Assembly (NCBI GenBank): GCA_903644035.1
Contig: CAHJXG010000117.1
Span: forward strand, 1-14,827
Length of the DNA stretch: 14,827 nucleotides
Source of the DNA: Rhodospirillales bacterium
GTDB taxonomy: Bacteria; Pseudomonadota; Alphaproteobacteria; Acetobacterales; Acetobacteraceae
Direction: 5' to 3'
Shown one piece after another: positions 1 to 7,248 of the stretch. Both the position numbers and the translations under genes were made by a program. The stretch's first letter is position 1, and each line of letters starts with the position of its first letter. The notes below the pieces were generated by a model. That model was not told the origin of the DNA. It searched no databases and saw only the letters and a program-made list of their open reading frames with translations.

Positions 1-26
1 CGGCGCGCCCCTGCCGCCGGGTGGAG

Positions 27-58
27 GGGGCGGCGGCGCTGAAGCCGGCCGCCGCCCC
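27..58 (-). terminator. GC-rich hairpin downstream of the SulP gene
   Basis: A perfect 11-base inverted repeat (27-37 GGGGCGGCGGC against 48-58 GCCGCCGCCCC) encloses a 10-base loop. It begins 27 bases past the stop codon of the minus-strand SulP gene, where a terminator would be expected. Reading on the minus strand, no T-run follows the stem, so it is not a textbook intrinsic terminator. It could also act as a 3' stabilising hairpin. Confidence 0.5.
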
Positions 59-85
59 ATCGTCGCCCTACGGCGCCCCGGCGCG

Positions 86-1540
86 TCAGCTCACGAGGAT
101 GCGCCGCCCGTCGCCCCTCCGGGCCTCCAGCTGCTGCAGCATGCTGGCGAACGTGTGGTCGATGTGCCACAGGCCGCGGGTGCGGATGCGGAGATCGCGG
201 CCAGCGGGCGCTCCCTCGACCGCCGACAGCAGCTGCGGCAGCCGCAGGAACGTCGCGGTGCCGGCCAGGCGCAGCTCGGTGGCAGCACCCGTGTCAACCG
301 TGCTGACGCGGAACCCGGGCCGGCGCAGGTGCCGCACCGACTCCACGACCGACAGGACCAGGCCGGCCAGAACGCCGGTGAGCAGGTCGGTCGCGACCAC
401 GCCCACGAACGTCGCCGCCCAGATCGCCACCGGCATCCGCCCGTGATCGCGCAGCAGGCTCAGCACGTGATGCACGCCGATCAGCCGCCAGCCCGTCACC
501 ACCAGTACCCCGGCCAGCGCGGCGGTCGGCACCAGGCGCAGGACACCCGGCAGCAGCGCCACGAAGACCAGGATGGTGATGCCGTGCAGGATGGTGGACA
601 GCCGCGTCGTGGCGCCCGCCTGCACGTTGGCCGAGCTGCGCACGATCACCCCGGTCATGGGGATGCCGCCCAGCAGGCCGCTCAGCCCGTTGCCGACGCC
701 CTGCGCGACCAGCTCGCGGTCGTAGTTCGTCCGCACCCTGTCCTGCATCCGGTCCACCGCAGAGGCCGACAGCAGGCTTTCCGCGCTGGCGACGAAGGCC
801 AGCGCCAGGGCGGTCAGCATGAAGCCGGGCTGCAGCAGCTGGCCGAACGCCTGGCCGTCTGGCAGCGCGACGGCGTCCCACAGCCGGTCCGGCACGGCGA
901 CGTGCAGCACCGGCAGGGCCAGCGCCGACGCCAGCGCCGTGCCCGCTGCGACCCCCAGGAGCGCCCCGGGAACGAGATGGAGGACAGCCGGGCGCAGCCT
1001 CTCCCAGCCGATCATGACGGCTATCGTGACCACGCCGACCAGAAGCGCCGCCTCGCCGCCGGCGCCGTCCAGGGGCAGCAGCCCGAGGAAGGCGCCGGGC
1101 GCCGCCGCCAGGTTGTCGAGGCCGCTTGCCTGGGGCTTGTTGTCAACCAGGACATGCAGCTGCCCCACGACGATCAGCACGCCGATGCCGGCCAGCATGC
1201 CGTGCACGACGGCCGGGGAGATGGCCCGGAACCACTGCCCGAGCCGCAGCGCCCCGGCCAGGCACTGCAGTGCGCCGGCCAGCAGCAGGATCGGTCCCAG
1301 CGCGCCGATGCCGTAGTCCTCGACGATCGCGAAGACCATGACCACCAGCCCGGCCGCCGGGCCGCTCACCTGCAGGGGCGAGCCGGACAGCAGCCCGACC
1401 ACGATGCCGCCGATGATGCCGGTCAGCAGCCCCCGCTCGGGCGGCACGCCGGACGCGATGGCGATGCCCATGCAGAGCGGCATGGCCACCAGGAAGACGA
1501 CGAAGGACGCCGAGACGTCGCGTGCGAGCCAGCTGCGCAT
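86..1540 (-). CDS. SulP-family inorganic anion (bicarbonate/sulfate) transporter
   Basis: This 484-residue inner-membrane protein has the SulP (SLC26-type) architecture. The hydrophobic transport domain spans residues about 10-400, with family motifs GSPLQVSGPAAGL (53-65) and SAESLLSASAVDRM (252-265), followed by the conserved NYDRELVAQGVGNGLSGLLGG block. The cytoplasmic C-terminus (about 405-484) looks like a short STAS-type domain. The start at 1540 (MRSWLARD) is chosen because it lies 4 bases after the carbonic anhydrase stop, has GGAG upstream, and opens directly into the first membrane segment. An in-frame extension to 1654 would overlap the carbonic anhydrase and adds only Arg-rich, shadow-like sequence. 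Being the second gene of a carbonic anhydrase operon suggests bicarbonate as substrate, as in known SulP-carbonic anhydrase pairs; sulfate cannot be excluded from sequence. Confidence 0.93.
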   Translation of the reverse strand: MRSWLARDVSASFVVFLVAMPLCMGIAIASGVPPERGLLTGIIGGIVVGLLSGSPLQVSGPAAGLVVMVFAIVEDYGIGALGPILLLAGALQCLAGALRLGQWFRAISPAVVHGMLAGIGVLIVVGQLHVLVDNKPQASGLDNLAAAPGAFLGLLPLDGAGGEAALLVGVVTIAVMIGWERLRPAVLHLVPGALLGVAAGTALASALALPVLHVAVPDRLWDAVALPDGQAFGQLLQPGFMLTALALAFVASAESLLSASAVDRMQDRVRTNYDRELVAQGVGNGLSGLLGGIPMTGVIVRSSANVQAGATTRLSTILHGITILVFVALLPGVLRLVPTAALAGVLVVTGWRLIGVHHVLSLLRDHGRMPVAIWAATFVGVVATDLLTGVLAGLVLSVVESVRHLRRPGFRVSTVDTGAATELRLAGTATFLRLPQLLSAVEGAPAGRDLRIRTRGLWHIDHTFASMLQQLEARRGDGRRILVS

Positions 1541-1544
1541 GAGG

Positions 1545-2273
1545 CTACTCCGCGGCGAGCGGCAGCGCCGCGCTGGCGGCGCCGTTGCGCGGCGCCACGG
1601 CGACCGGCGGCGTGTCGTCGTCCATCGGCGCGAAAAGCCCGGTGTCGCCGTCATAGGCCAGCACCGAGCCGTGCTCCAGCTCGAACAGCCAGCCGTGCAG
1701 CGTCAGCTTGCCGGTCGCAAGCCCCGCGGCCACGGAGGGATGCGTGCGCAGATGGTTGATCTGCACGATCACGTTCTCCTTGGCGAGCGCGCAATGGCGC
1801 TCCTGCTCAGGGGCGTCGCAGCGCAGGGTCTGCTTGACGATGTCCTGGGCAGCCTGGCTGTGGTGCAGCCAGGCGGCGACGTTCGGCATCCCCTCAAGCT
1901 TCTCCGGGTGCAGCAGCGCACCCATCGCGCCGCAGTCGGAATGGCCGCAGACGATGATGTCCCGCACGCCGAGCGCCAGCACGGCATACTCGATGACCGA
2001 GGCCACGCCGCCGGTCTTCTGCCCGAAGGGCGGCACGATGTTGCCGGCGTTGCGGCACACGAACAGCTCGCCGGGGCCGCACTGGGTGATCATCTCGGGG
2101 ATGACCCGGCTGTCGGCGCAGGAGATCATGAGCGCCTTGGGCTTCTGCCCGTCATGGATCAGCTTGCGATAGAGCGCCTGTTCCCGCGGGTAGATCTCGT
2201 CCTGGAACCGGGCGACGCCGCGCGCCATGTCGCGTACGGACAGGGTCTCAGGATTGGCTTGATTGGTCGTCAT
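1545..2273 (-). CDS. Beta-class carbonic anhydrase
   Basis: This 242-residue cytoplasmic zinc enzyme interconverts CO2 and bicarbonate. The beta-class signature is complete: C52-A-D54-S-R56 (first zinc Cys and the Asp-Arg dyad), then H111 and C114 in CGHSDCGAMGA supplying the remaining ligands. The RNAGNIV block (74-80) and GGVASVIEYAVLALGV (88-103) are also typical. The C-terminus carries a Pro/Ala-rich tail of about 25 residues after the core. The start at 2273 (MTTNQANPE) is preferred over 2279 because the AAGGAG sits 9 bases upstream of the former and only 3 from the latter. A further in-frame Met at 2360 adds residues unlike the family. It is the first gene of an operon with the SulP transporter 4 bases downstream, so the pair probably manages bicarbonate supply or pH. 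Confidence 0.96.
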   Translation of the reverse strand: MTTNQANPETLSVRDMARGVARFQDEIYPREQALYRKLIHDGQKPKALMISCADSRVIPEMITQCGPGELFVCRNAGNIVPPFGQKTGGVASVIEYAVLALGVRDIIVCGHSDCGAMGALLHPEKLEGMPNVAAWLHHSQAAQDIVKQTLRCDAPEQERHCALAKENVIVQINHLRTHPSVAAGLATGKLTLHGWLFELEHGSVLAYDGDTGLFAPMDDDTPPVAVAPRNGAASAALPLAAE

Positions 2274-2286
2274 CAGCATGGGCTCC

Positions 2287-2303
2287 TTGCATGTTTGGTG
2301 CAA
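2287..2303 (-). promoter_or_regulatory. Dyad abutting the carbonic anhydrase Shine-Dalgarno
   Basis: TTGCA and TGCAA form a perfect 5-base inverted repeat with a 7-base spacer. On the minus-strand transcript the 3' arm runs directly into the AAGGAG of the carbonic anhydrase. It could be an operator half-site pair or a weak RNA stem affecting initiation. The arms are short, so chance is possible. Confidence 0.3.
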
Positions 2304-2332
2304 AAGCCGCAGGCATACGTTGTCTCGATAGG

Positions 2333-2347
2333 CACGGATTTCCCGTG
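2333..2347 (-). promoter_or_regulatory. Second small dyad in the carbonic anhydrase leader
   Basis: CACGG and CCGTG form a perfect 5-base inverted repeat with a 5-base spacer, about 60 bases upstream of the carbonic anhydrase start. In the minus-strand RNA it gives a 5-base-pair hairpin with the loop GAAAT. A regulatory role is inferred from position alone. Confidence 0.25.
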
Positions 2348-2753
2348 GGCCACAGACCACCGCATACGCCTACGGTGATCCGACATCGCTAGGTTGGCCG
2401 GCCTTGAGCGCCAGCGTCCTGCCAGAGGGGCCCGGATCGTTATGCAGCGTACATAGGGGGGCCGGTGGGTGTGGCGCAAGTCACAAACTGTCGAATTCCG
2501 CTTAACTTGGTATTTAAAACTACCGAGGGTTGATTGATCTTGAAGGCGCATCGGTCCTTCACGCGAGTTCGGCTGCTCGTGCCGGCGGCCACGGCCTTGA
2601 CGCTCCGTCTGGCCTGAGGCGCGTCCCACGCCCTCGTTTCCTTGGCCGGCGTCACGAATTCGCTTCCTCTCCAAACGCAGTTCTGACCTATGTGGCCCGG
2701 GTCCCACGTCGCGAGGCTCGCGGCGGCGACCGCGGTCCTGGCACGCCACGTCG

Positions 2754-2760
2754 AGGAGGA
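2754..2760 (+). promoter_or_regulatory. Strong Shine-Dalgarno fixing the start of the PLP enzyme
   Basis: AGGAGGA lies 4 bases before the ATG at 2765, a near-perfect anti-16S match. This decides the start in favour of MSEDRS over the in-frame ATG at 2690, which has no comparable site. Confidence 0.8.
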
Positions 2761-2764
2761 TGGA

Positions 2765-4069
2765 ATGAGCGAAGATCGCAGCCGTCACACCCGGGTCGGG
2801 AACCACGCCCTGCATCCCGAGACGATGATGCTGGGCTTCGGCTACGATCCCGGCCTGTCGGAGGGCGCCGTCAAGCCGCCGATCTTCCTGACCTCCACCT
2901 TCGTCTTCCGCTCGGCCGAGGAGGGCCGCGACTACTTCGACGTCGTGGCCGGCCGCAAGCCCGCGCCGGCGGGCGGGGCCGGCCTGGTCTATTCGCGGTT
3001 CAACCATCCGAACTCCGAGATCGTCGAGGACCGGCTCGCCATCTACGAGGGGGCGGAGCGCGCCCTGGTCTTCGGGTCCGGCATGGCGGCGATCGCGACC
3101 ACCATCCTCGCGCATTCGAAGCCCGGCGACGCGATCCTGCACAGCCAGCCCCTCTATGGCGGCACGGAGACGCTGCTCACCCGCACCCTGGCCGGTTGGG
3201 GCATCCACGCCGAGGGCTTCACCGACGGGCTGAGTGCCGGCGGCATCGACGCCGCGGCGGACCGGGCGGCCGGGCAGGGCCGGGTCAGCGTGATCTTCGT
3301 CGAGACGCCGTCGAACCCGATGAACAGCCTGGTGGACTTCCAGCTGGTCTGCGCGACCCGGGACCGCATCGGGGCGGCGCAGGGGCACCGGCCGCTGATC
3401 CTGTGCGACAACACGATGCTCGGGCCGATCTTCCAGGCGCCGCTGCGCCACGGCGTCGATGTCGTGGTCTACTCGCTGACCAAGTACGTCGGCGGCCACA
3501 GCGACCTCGTCGCCGGGGCGGCGCTCGGCGCGCGCCAGGCGATGCGCCCCGTGCAGGCGCTGCGCAGCGCCATCGGCACGCAGCTCGACCCGCACACGTG
3601 CTGGATGATCGGACGCTCGCTGGAGACGCTGTCGCTGCGCATGCACGCCGCCGGGCGCAACGCGGCGCTCGTGGCCGGCTTCCTGGCCCAGCATGCCCGG
3701 GTCGAGCGGGTGTTCTTCCTCGGTCCCGACGGGCCTGACCCTGCGGCGAACGCCGTCTATGCGCGCCAATGCAGCGGCGCCGGGTCAACCTTCAGCGTGA
3801 CGATCAAGGGAGGCGAGGCGGAGGCGTTCCGCGTGCTGAACGCGCTGCGGATCTTCAAGCTGGCGGTCAGCCTGGGCGGGACGGAGTCCCTGGTCAGCCA
3901 TCCCGCGTCCACGACGCATTCCGGCGTGCCGCCGGAGGTCCGCCTGGCGTCCGGCGTGACCGACGGCCTGATCCGGATCAGCATCGGCATCGAGCACGCC
4001 GACGACCTGATCGCCGACCTCGCCCAGGCGCTGGCGCTGCTGGATCAGCGTCCGCTGGACCGAGCATGA
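2765..4069 (+). CDS. Cystathionine gamma-synthase-family PLP enzyme (Cys/Met metabolism)
   Basis: This 434-residue cytoplasmic enzyme belongs to the trans-sulfuration (Cys/Met metabolism) PLP family, fold type I. The Schiff-base lysine is K240 in [13 protein letters not shown]215-N216 (LCDNTMLG) should contact the pyridine ring. Y77-S-R79 supplies the phosphate and neighbouring-subunit contacts, S105-G-M binds phosphate, and R404 (IRISIGIE) should bind the substrate carboxylate. The loop at 131-134 reads YGGT, as in cystathionine synthases and lyases, not the YGCT of classical methionine gamma-lyases. An extended N-terminus (about 20 residues) and an insertion at about 55-75 before YSRFNHPN mark a subfamily usually annotated only as 'cystathionine gamma-synthase family'. 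Whether it makes cystathionine, cleaves it, or acts on O-acetylhomoserine or methionine cannot be read from sequence. It is monocistronic and converges on the amidohydrolase. Confidence 0.92.
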   Translation: MSEDRSRHTRVGNHALHPETMMLGFGYDPGLSEGAVKPPIFLTSTFVFRSAEEGRDYFDVVAGRKPAPAGGAGLVYSRFNHPNSEIVEDRLAIYEGAERALVFGSGMAAIATTILAHSKPGDAILHSQPLYGGTETLLTRTLAGWGIHAEGFTDGLSAGGIDAAADRAAGQGRVSVIFVETPSNPMNSLVDFQLVCATRDRIGAAQGHRPLILCDNTMLGPIFQAPLRHGVDVVVYSLTKYVGGHSDLVAGAALGARQAMRPVQALRSAIGTQLDPHTCWMIGRSLETLSLRMHAAGRNAALVAGFLAQHARVERVFFLGPDGPDPAANAVYARQCSGAGSTFSVTIKGGEAEAFRVLNALRIFKLAVSLGGTESLVSHPASTTHSGVPPEVRLASGVTDGLIRISIGIEHADDLIADLAQALALLDQRPLDRA

Positions 4070-4106
4070 CCCGCTTCCCTGCGCCTGGACGGACCGCCTG
4101 GGCGCT

Positions 4107-4126
4107 CCCTCCACCGACCTGGAGGG
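4107..4126. terminator. Hairpin between convergent genes
   Basis: CCCTCCA (4107-4113) and TGGAGGG (4120-4126) form a perfect 7-base-pair stem with a 6-base loop, extendable by a U-G wobble. It sits in the 69-base gap between the PLP enzyme and the oppositely directed amidohydrolase, where it could end transcription from both sides. There is no T-run on either side. Confidence 0.5.
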
Positions 4127-4138
4127 GCCTCGACCGCG

Positions 4139-5353
4139 TCAGCCGCCCAGGCTGAGCTCCTGTTCGACGACCCGCACCCACCAGGCCGCGCCGAGCGGAA
4201 TGACCTCGTCGTTGAAGTCGTATTTCGGCGTGTGCAGCCCGTGCGCCACCCCGTCCGGCCCCGTGCCGTTGCCGATGAAGATGAAGGCGCCGGGCTTGGC
4301 GTCCAGCATGAACGCGAAGTCCTCGCCGCCGGTGATGGGAGTGGCATTGGTGTTTACCGCCGCCTCGCCCACCAGCGTCTTGGCGGCGGAGGCGGCAACC
4401 ACGGTCTGCTCGGGATGGTTCACCAGCGGCGTCGTGCCCCAGCTGATGCTGAACGTGGCCGAGGCGCCGTGCAGGGCGGCGAGGCCGTGGGCGAGTTCCG
4501 CCATGCGGCGGTCGATGACCGCCTGGACCTCGGGGGTGAAGCAGCGCGCCGTGCCGGACAGCGCCAGCTCGGACGGCATGACGTTGATCGCCTCCGCCGA
4601 GCCGCCGGCGATGTGGCCCACCGAGATGACGGCGGTCTCCAGCGGCGGCACGTCGCGCCCGACGATGGTCTGCAGGGCGAGCACGTAATGCGCCTGCACG
4701 ACGGACAGGTCGGCGGCAAGGTGGGGCGACGCGCCGCCGTGCCCGCCGCTGCCACGGAAGGTCGCCGTCCACTTCGAGCTGGCGGCGAGGTACGGCCCGG
4801 TGCGGATGGCGAACTGGCCGACCGGCAGGCCCGGCACGTTGTGCATGCCATAGACGGCATCGACGGGGAACCGGTCGAACAGCCCGTCCGCCAGCATCCT
4901 CCTGGCCCCGCCGCGGCCCTCCTCGGCCGGCTGGAAGATCAGCTGCACCGTGCCGCTGAAGTCGCGCGTGGCCGCCAGGTGCCGGGCGGCGCCGAGCAGC
5001 ATCGCCGTGTGCCCGTCATGGCCGCAGGCGTGCATGGTGCCGGCGTTGACCGAGGCGTGCGGCGCGCCGGTCGCTTCGTGGATCGCCAGCGCGTCCATGT
5101 CCGCGCGCAGCCCGATGGCGCGCTGCCCCGGCAGCGTGCCGCGGATGGTGCCGACCACGCCGGTGCCGCCCACGCCCTCCGTGACCTCGATGCCCCACTC
5201 GCGCAGCTTCGCCGCGACGAGCGCCGCGGTGCGGACCTCCTCCAGGCCCATCTCGGGATGGGCGTGGATGTCGCGCCGGATCGCGGTCAGCTCGGGATGG
5301 TGGGCACGGAGCTGGTCGATGAGGCCGGCTTGATGGGTGTCGGGCATGGGCAT
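4139..5353 (-). CDS. M20-family amidohydrolase (hippurate/N-acyl-amino-acid hydrolase type)
   Basis: This 404-residue, probably cytoplasmic metallohydrolase removes acyl groups from N-acyl amino acids or related amides. The M20D signature is clear: RDIHAHPEMGLEE (27-39), GLRADMDAL (81-89), HACGHDGHTAMLLG (108-121) with metal ligands C110 and H112, the E144-E145 pair in QPAEEGRGG, H171 in GMHNVPG, and H374 in HGLHTPKYDF near the end. The lid/dimerisation domain lies around 185-300. It has the full family length and no signal peptide. The start is uncertain by two residues: the ATG at 5353 has AGG only 2 bases away, while the ATG at 5347 (MPDTHQ) has it 8 bases away and may be the true start. 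It is monocistronic and divergent from the formate dehydrogenase operon. The exact substrate is unknown; hippurate, N-acetyl amino acids and indole-acetyl conjugates are all handled by relatives. Confidence 0.93.
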   Translation of the reverse strand: MPMPDTHQAGLIDQLRAHHPELTAIRRDIHAHPEMGLEEVRTAALVAAKLREWGIEVTEGVGGTGVVGTIRGTLPGQRAIGLRADMDALAIHEATGAPHASVNAGTMHACGHDGHTAMLLGAARHLAATRDFSGTVQLIFQPAEEGRGGARRMLADGLFDRFPVDAVYGMHNVPGLPVGQFAIRTGPYLAASSKWTATFRGSGGHGGASPHLAADLSVVQAHYVLALQTIVGRDVPPLETAVISVGHIAGGSAEAINVMPSELALSGTARCFTPEVQAVIDRRMAELAHGLAALHGASATFSISWGTTPLVNHPEQTVVAASAAKTLVGEAAVNTNATPITGGEDFAFMLDAKPGAFIFIGNGTGPDGVAHGLHTPKYDFNDEVIPLGAAWWVRVVEQELSLGG

Positions 5354-5465
5354 CGCCTACTGGGTGCAGGGCCTGAGCCTGATGCAAGGCCGCGGTTTGC
5401 GCAACTCCGCGGCAGGCTGGCGATGGCCGCCCCAGCACGTCCGGCACGGATGGCGAACCACGGAT

Positions 5466-5482
5466 CGTCGCCATATACGACG
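5466..5482 (+). promoter_or_regulatory. Candidate LysR-type operator of the formate dehydrogenase operon
   Basis: CGTCGCCATATACGACG has perfect 5-base arms around a 7-base AT-rich centre and contains a centred T-N11-A (T5468, A5480), the general LysR-type box. Formate dehydrogenase operons in other proteobacteria are known to be controlled by LysR-type FdsR proteins; the link here is inference. The site lies 35 bases before the beta-subunit start. Confidence 0.4.
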
Positions 5483-5490
5483 GCACAAAC

Positions 5491-5505
5491 GCGCAGACAC
5501 TGCGC
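5491..5505 (+). promoter_or_regulatory. Hairpin directly before the formate dehydrogenase beta Shine-Dalgarno
   Basis: GCGCAG (5491-5496) and CTGCGC (5500-5505) form a perfect 6-base-pair repeat with a 3-base spacer. The AGGGGGGA ribosome-binding region starts at the very next base (5506). It may modulate translation initiation, mRNA stability, or be a DNA-binding site. Confidence 0.4.
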
Positions 5506-5517
5506 AGGGGGGATGCC

Positions 5518-7248
5518 ATGGCCGGATCGTTGCCAGGAGAGGTTCTGAGGTTCGAGCATCCGGGCGCCGGGCGTCGGCGTGCGAAACCCACGCCCAAGGG
5601 CCGCGAGGTCCTGCCGCAGGCCAAGCACGAGGTTGGGGCGCTGCTGGGCGACCGGCCGCGGGATCGCCAGTACCTCATCGAGTACCTGCATCTGATTCAG
5701 GACAGGTGGCACCAGATTTCCGCCGCACACCTGGCGGCGCTGGCCGACGAGCTGCGCCTCGCCTTCGCCGAGGTGTTCGAGACGGCGACGTTCTACGCGC
5801 ATTTCGACATCGTCAAGGAAGGCGAGCCGGACCTGGCGCCCCTGGTCATCCGTGTCTGCGAAAGCGTGACCTGCGCCATGTTCGGCGCCGAGGCCCTGTA
5901 TGCCGAGCTGCGCGCGCTGGAGGGTTCGGATGGGCTGGGCGCAGCGGCGCGCGTCGTTCGCGCCCCCTGCGTCGGCCTGTGCGACCAAGCGCCGGTGGCC
6001 GAGGTCGGGCACCACTTTCTGCACCGCGCCACGGCCCCCGACGTGCTGGACGCGGTGGCCCGGGACGACACGCACCCGCACATCCCCGACGACACCATCG
6101 GCTACGATGACTACGTGGCGGGCGGCGGATACCGGCTGCTGGAGCGGCTGCGCTCCGGCGCCCTGCCGGTCGAGGATGTCCTGGCGGCGCTGGACGGCAC
6201 CGGGCTGCGCGGCATGGGAGGCGCCGGCTTCCCCGCCGGGCGGAAATGGCGGTCGGTGCGGAACGAGCCTGGCCCCCGGCTGATGGCCGTCAACGGCGAC
6301 GAGGGCGAGCCCGGCACGTTCAAGGACCGCCACTACCTCAACACCGACCCGCACCGCTTCCTGGAAGGCACCCTGATCGGGGCGCATGTGGTGGAGGCCG
6401 AGGACGTCTACCTCTACATCCGCGACGAGTATCCGGTCGCCCGGGCCATCCTGGAGCGGGAGATCGCGAGGCTGCCTCCCGGGCTGCCCCGGCTGCATCT
6501 GCGCCGCGGCGCCGGCGCCTACATCTGCGGCGAGGAAAGCTCGATGCTGGAGAGCATCGAGGGCAAGCGCGGCCTGCCGCGGCACAAGCCGCCCTTCCCC
6601 TACCAGATGGGCCTGTTCGGCCGCCCGACGCTGATCAACAACATCGAGACGCTGTACTGGATACGCGACATCGTCGAGCGCGGGCCGGAGTGGTGGACGG
6701 GCCATGGCCGCCACGGCCGGGTCGGGCTGCGCAGCTACTCCGTGAGCGGCCGGGTCAGGCAGCCCGGCGTGAAGCTGGCGCCAGCGGGGATCACGGCGCA
6801 GGAGCTGATCGACGAGCACTGCGGCGGCATGGCCGACGGCCATCGGTTCGCCGCCTATCTGCCGGGCGGCGCCTCGGGCGGCATCCTGCCGGCCAGCATG
6901 GCGGACATCCCGCTGGATTTCGGCACGCTCGAGAAGTATGGGTGCTTCATCGGCTCCGCGGCGGTCGTGATCTTCTCGCAGCAGGACAGCGTGCAGGGCA
7001 TCGCCCTCAACCTGATGCGCTTCTTCGAGGACGAGAGCTGCGGCCAGTGCACGCCGTGCCGCTCGGGCACGCAGAAGGCCCGCATGCTGATGGAGCGCGG
7101 CGCGTGGGACGCGGACCTGCTGTCCGAGCTGGGGCAGGTGATGCGCGACGCCTCGATCTGCGGCCTGGGGCAGGCGGCGAGCAACCCGCTCGCCTGCGTC
7201 ATCAAGTATTTTCCCGAAGCCTTGGCCCCCAAGGAGGCAGCCGAATGA
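5518..7248 (+). CDS. fdh1B: NAD-dependent formate dehydrogenase beta subunit (NuoE-NuoF fusion)
   Basis: This 576-residue cytoplasmic subunit passes electrons from formate to NAD+. The N-terminal part (about 30-175) is a NuoE/FdsG-like thioredoxin-fold domain with the [2Fe-2S] ligands C114, C119, C151 and C155. The rest (about 200-570) is NuoF/FdsB-like, with the FMN/NADH site GLRGMGGAGFPAGRKW (229-244), NGDEGEPGTFKDR (259-271) and GAGAYICGEES (331-341). Its [4Fe-4S] ligands are C508, C511 and C514 (ESCGQCTPCR) and C548 (SICGLGQ). The fused layout and motif wording match my recollection of the Methylorubrum extorquens FDH1 beta subunit, as opposed to the separate FdsG and FdsB of Rhodobacter or Cupriavidus. 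The start at 5518 follows AGGGGGGA by 4-5 bases. Its TGA overlaps the alpha-subunit ATG (ATGA at 7245-7248), implying translational coupling and equal subunit amounts. Confidence 0.95.
   Translation: MAGSLPGEVLRFEHPGAGRRRAKPTPKGREVLPQAKHEVGALLGDRPRDRQYLIEYLHLIQDRWHQISAAHLAALADELRLAFAEVFETATFYAHFDIVKEGEPDLAPLVIRVCESVTCAMFGAEALYAELRALEGSDGLGAAARVVRAPCVGLCDQAPVAEVGHHFLHRATAPDVLDAVARDDTHPHIPDDTIGYDDYVAGGGYRLLERLRSGALPVEDVLAALDGTGLRGMGGAGFPAGRKWRSVRNEPGPRLMAVNGDEGEPGTFKDRHYLNTDPHRFLEGTLIGAHVVEAEDVYLYIRDEYPVARAILEREIARLPPGLPRLHLRRGAGAYICGEESSMLESIEGKRGLPRHKPPFPYQMGLFGRPTLINNIETLYWIRDIVERGPEWWTGHGRHGRVGLRSYSVSGRVRQPGVKLAPAGITAQELIDEHCGGMADGHRFAAYLPGGASGGILPASMADIPLDFGTLEKYGCFIGSAAVVIFSQQDSVQGIALNLMRFFEDESCGQCTPCRSGTQKARMLMERGAWDADLLSELGQVMRDASICGLGQAASNPLACVIKYFPEALAPKEAAE

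Larger units (their letters stand above)
2274..2764. promoter_or_regulatory. Divergent intergenic region between carbonic anhydrase and the PLP enzyme
   Basis: About 490 bases separate the two divergent starts. I see no convincing gene here: the open frames are short, lack Shine-Dalgarno sequences and give Arg/Pro-rich translations. The patch from about 2476 to 2540 is markedly AT-rich compared with everything around it and contains ATTTAAAAC and TTGATTGATC, so it is the most likely site of the promoters. I could not place a reliable -35/-10 pair on either strand. Confidence 0.5.
5354..5517. promoter_or_regulatory. Divergent control region, amidohydrolase / formate dehydrogenase
   Basis: These 164 bases separate two divergent starts and hold no gene I can support. 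They contain an 8-base palindrome TTGCGCAA (5397-5404), a 17-base dyad (5466-5482) and a 6-base-pair hairpin (5491-5505). Promoters for both directions must lie here, but I could not identify -35/-10 boxes with confidence. Confidence 0.55.

Noticed and set aside
1541..1654. N-terminal extension of the SulP gene to 1654
   Set aside because: The added 38 residues are Arg/Pro-rich and overlap the carbonic anhydrase coding region; the start at 1540 has a Shine-Dalgarno and begins the conserved domain.
155..1759. Long plus-strand open frame opposite the SulP and carbonic anhydrase genes
   Set aside because: Its translation is Gln/Arg/His/Asp-rich with no recognisable motif, as expected for the antisense of a GC-rich gene; the minus-strand genes have clear family signatures.
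2274..2360. Upstream start for the carbonic anhydrase at 2360
   Set aside because: The extra residues do not resemble the family, and the AAGGAG is correctly spaced for the ATG at 2273.
2500..2764. SAM-II type riboswitch before the sulfur amino acid enzyme
   Set aside because: The distance and gene type suggested it, but I could not find the conserved GATTT and GCTAAA-type core elements in a plausible arrangement.
2273..3769. Long minus-strand open frame opposite the PLP enzyme
   Set aside because: It overlaps a well-supported gene entirely and shows only Arg/Asp/Gly-rich shadow sequence.
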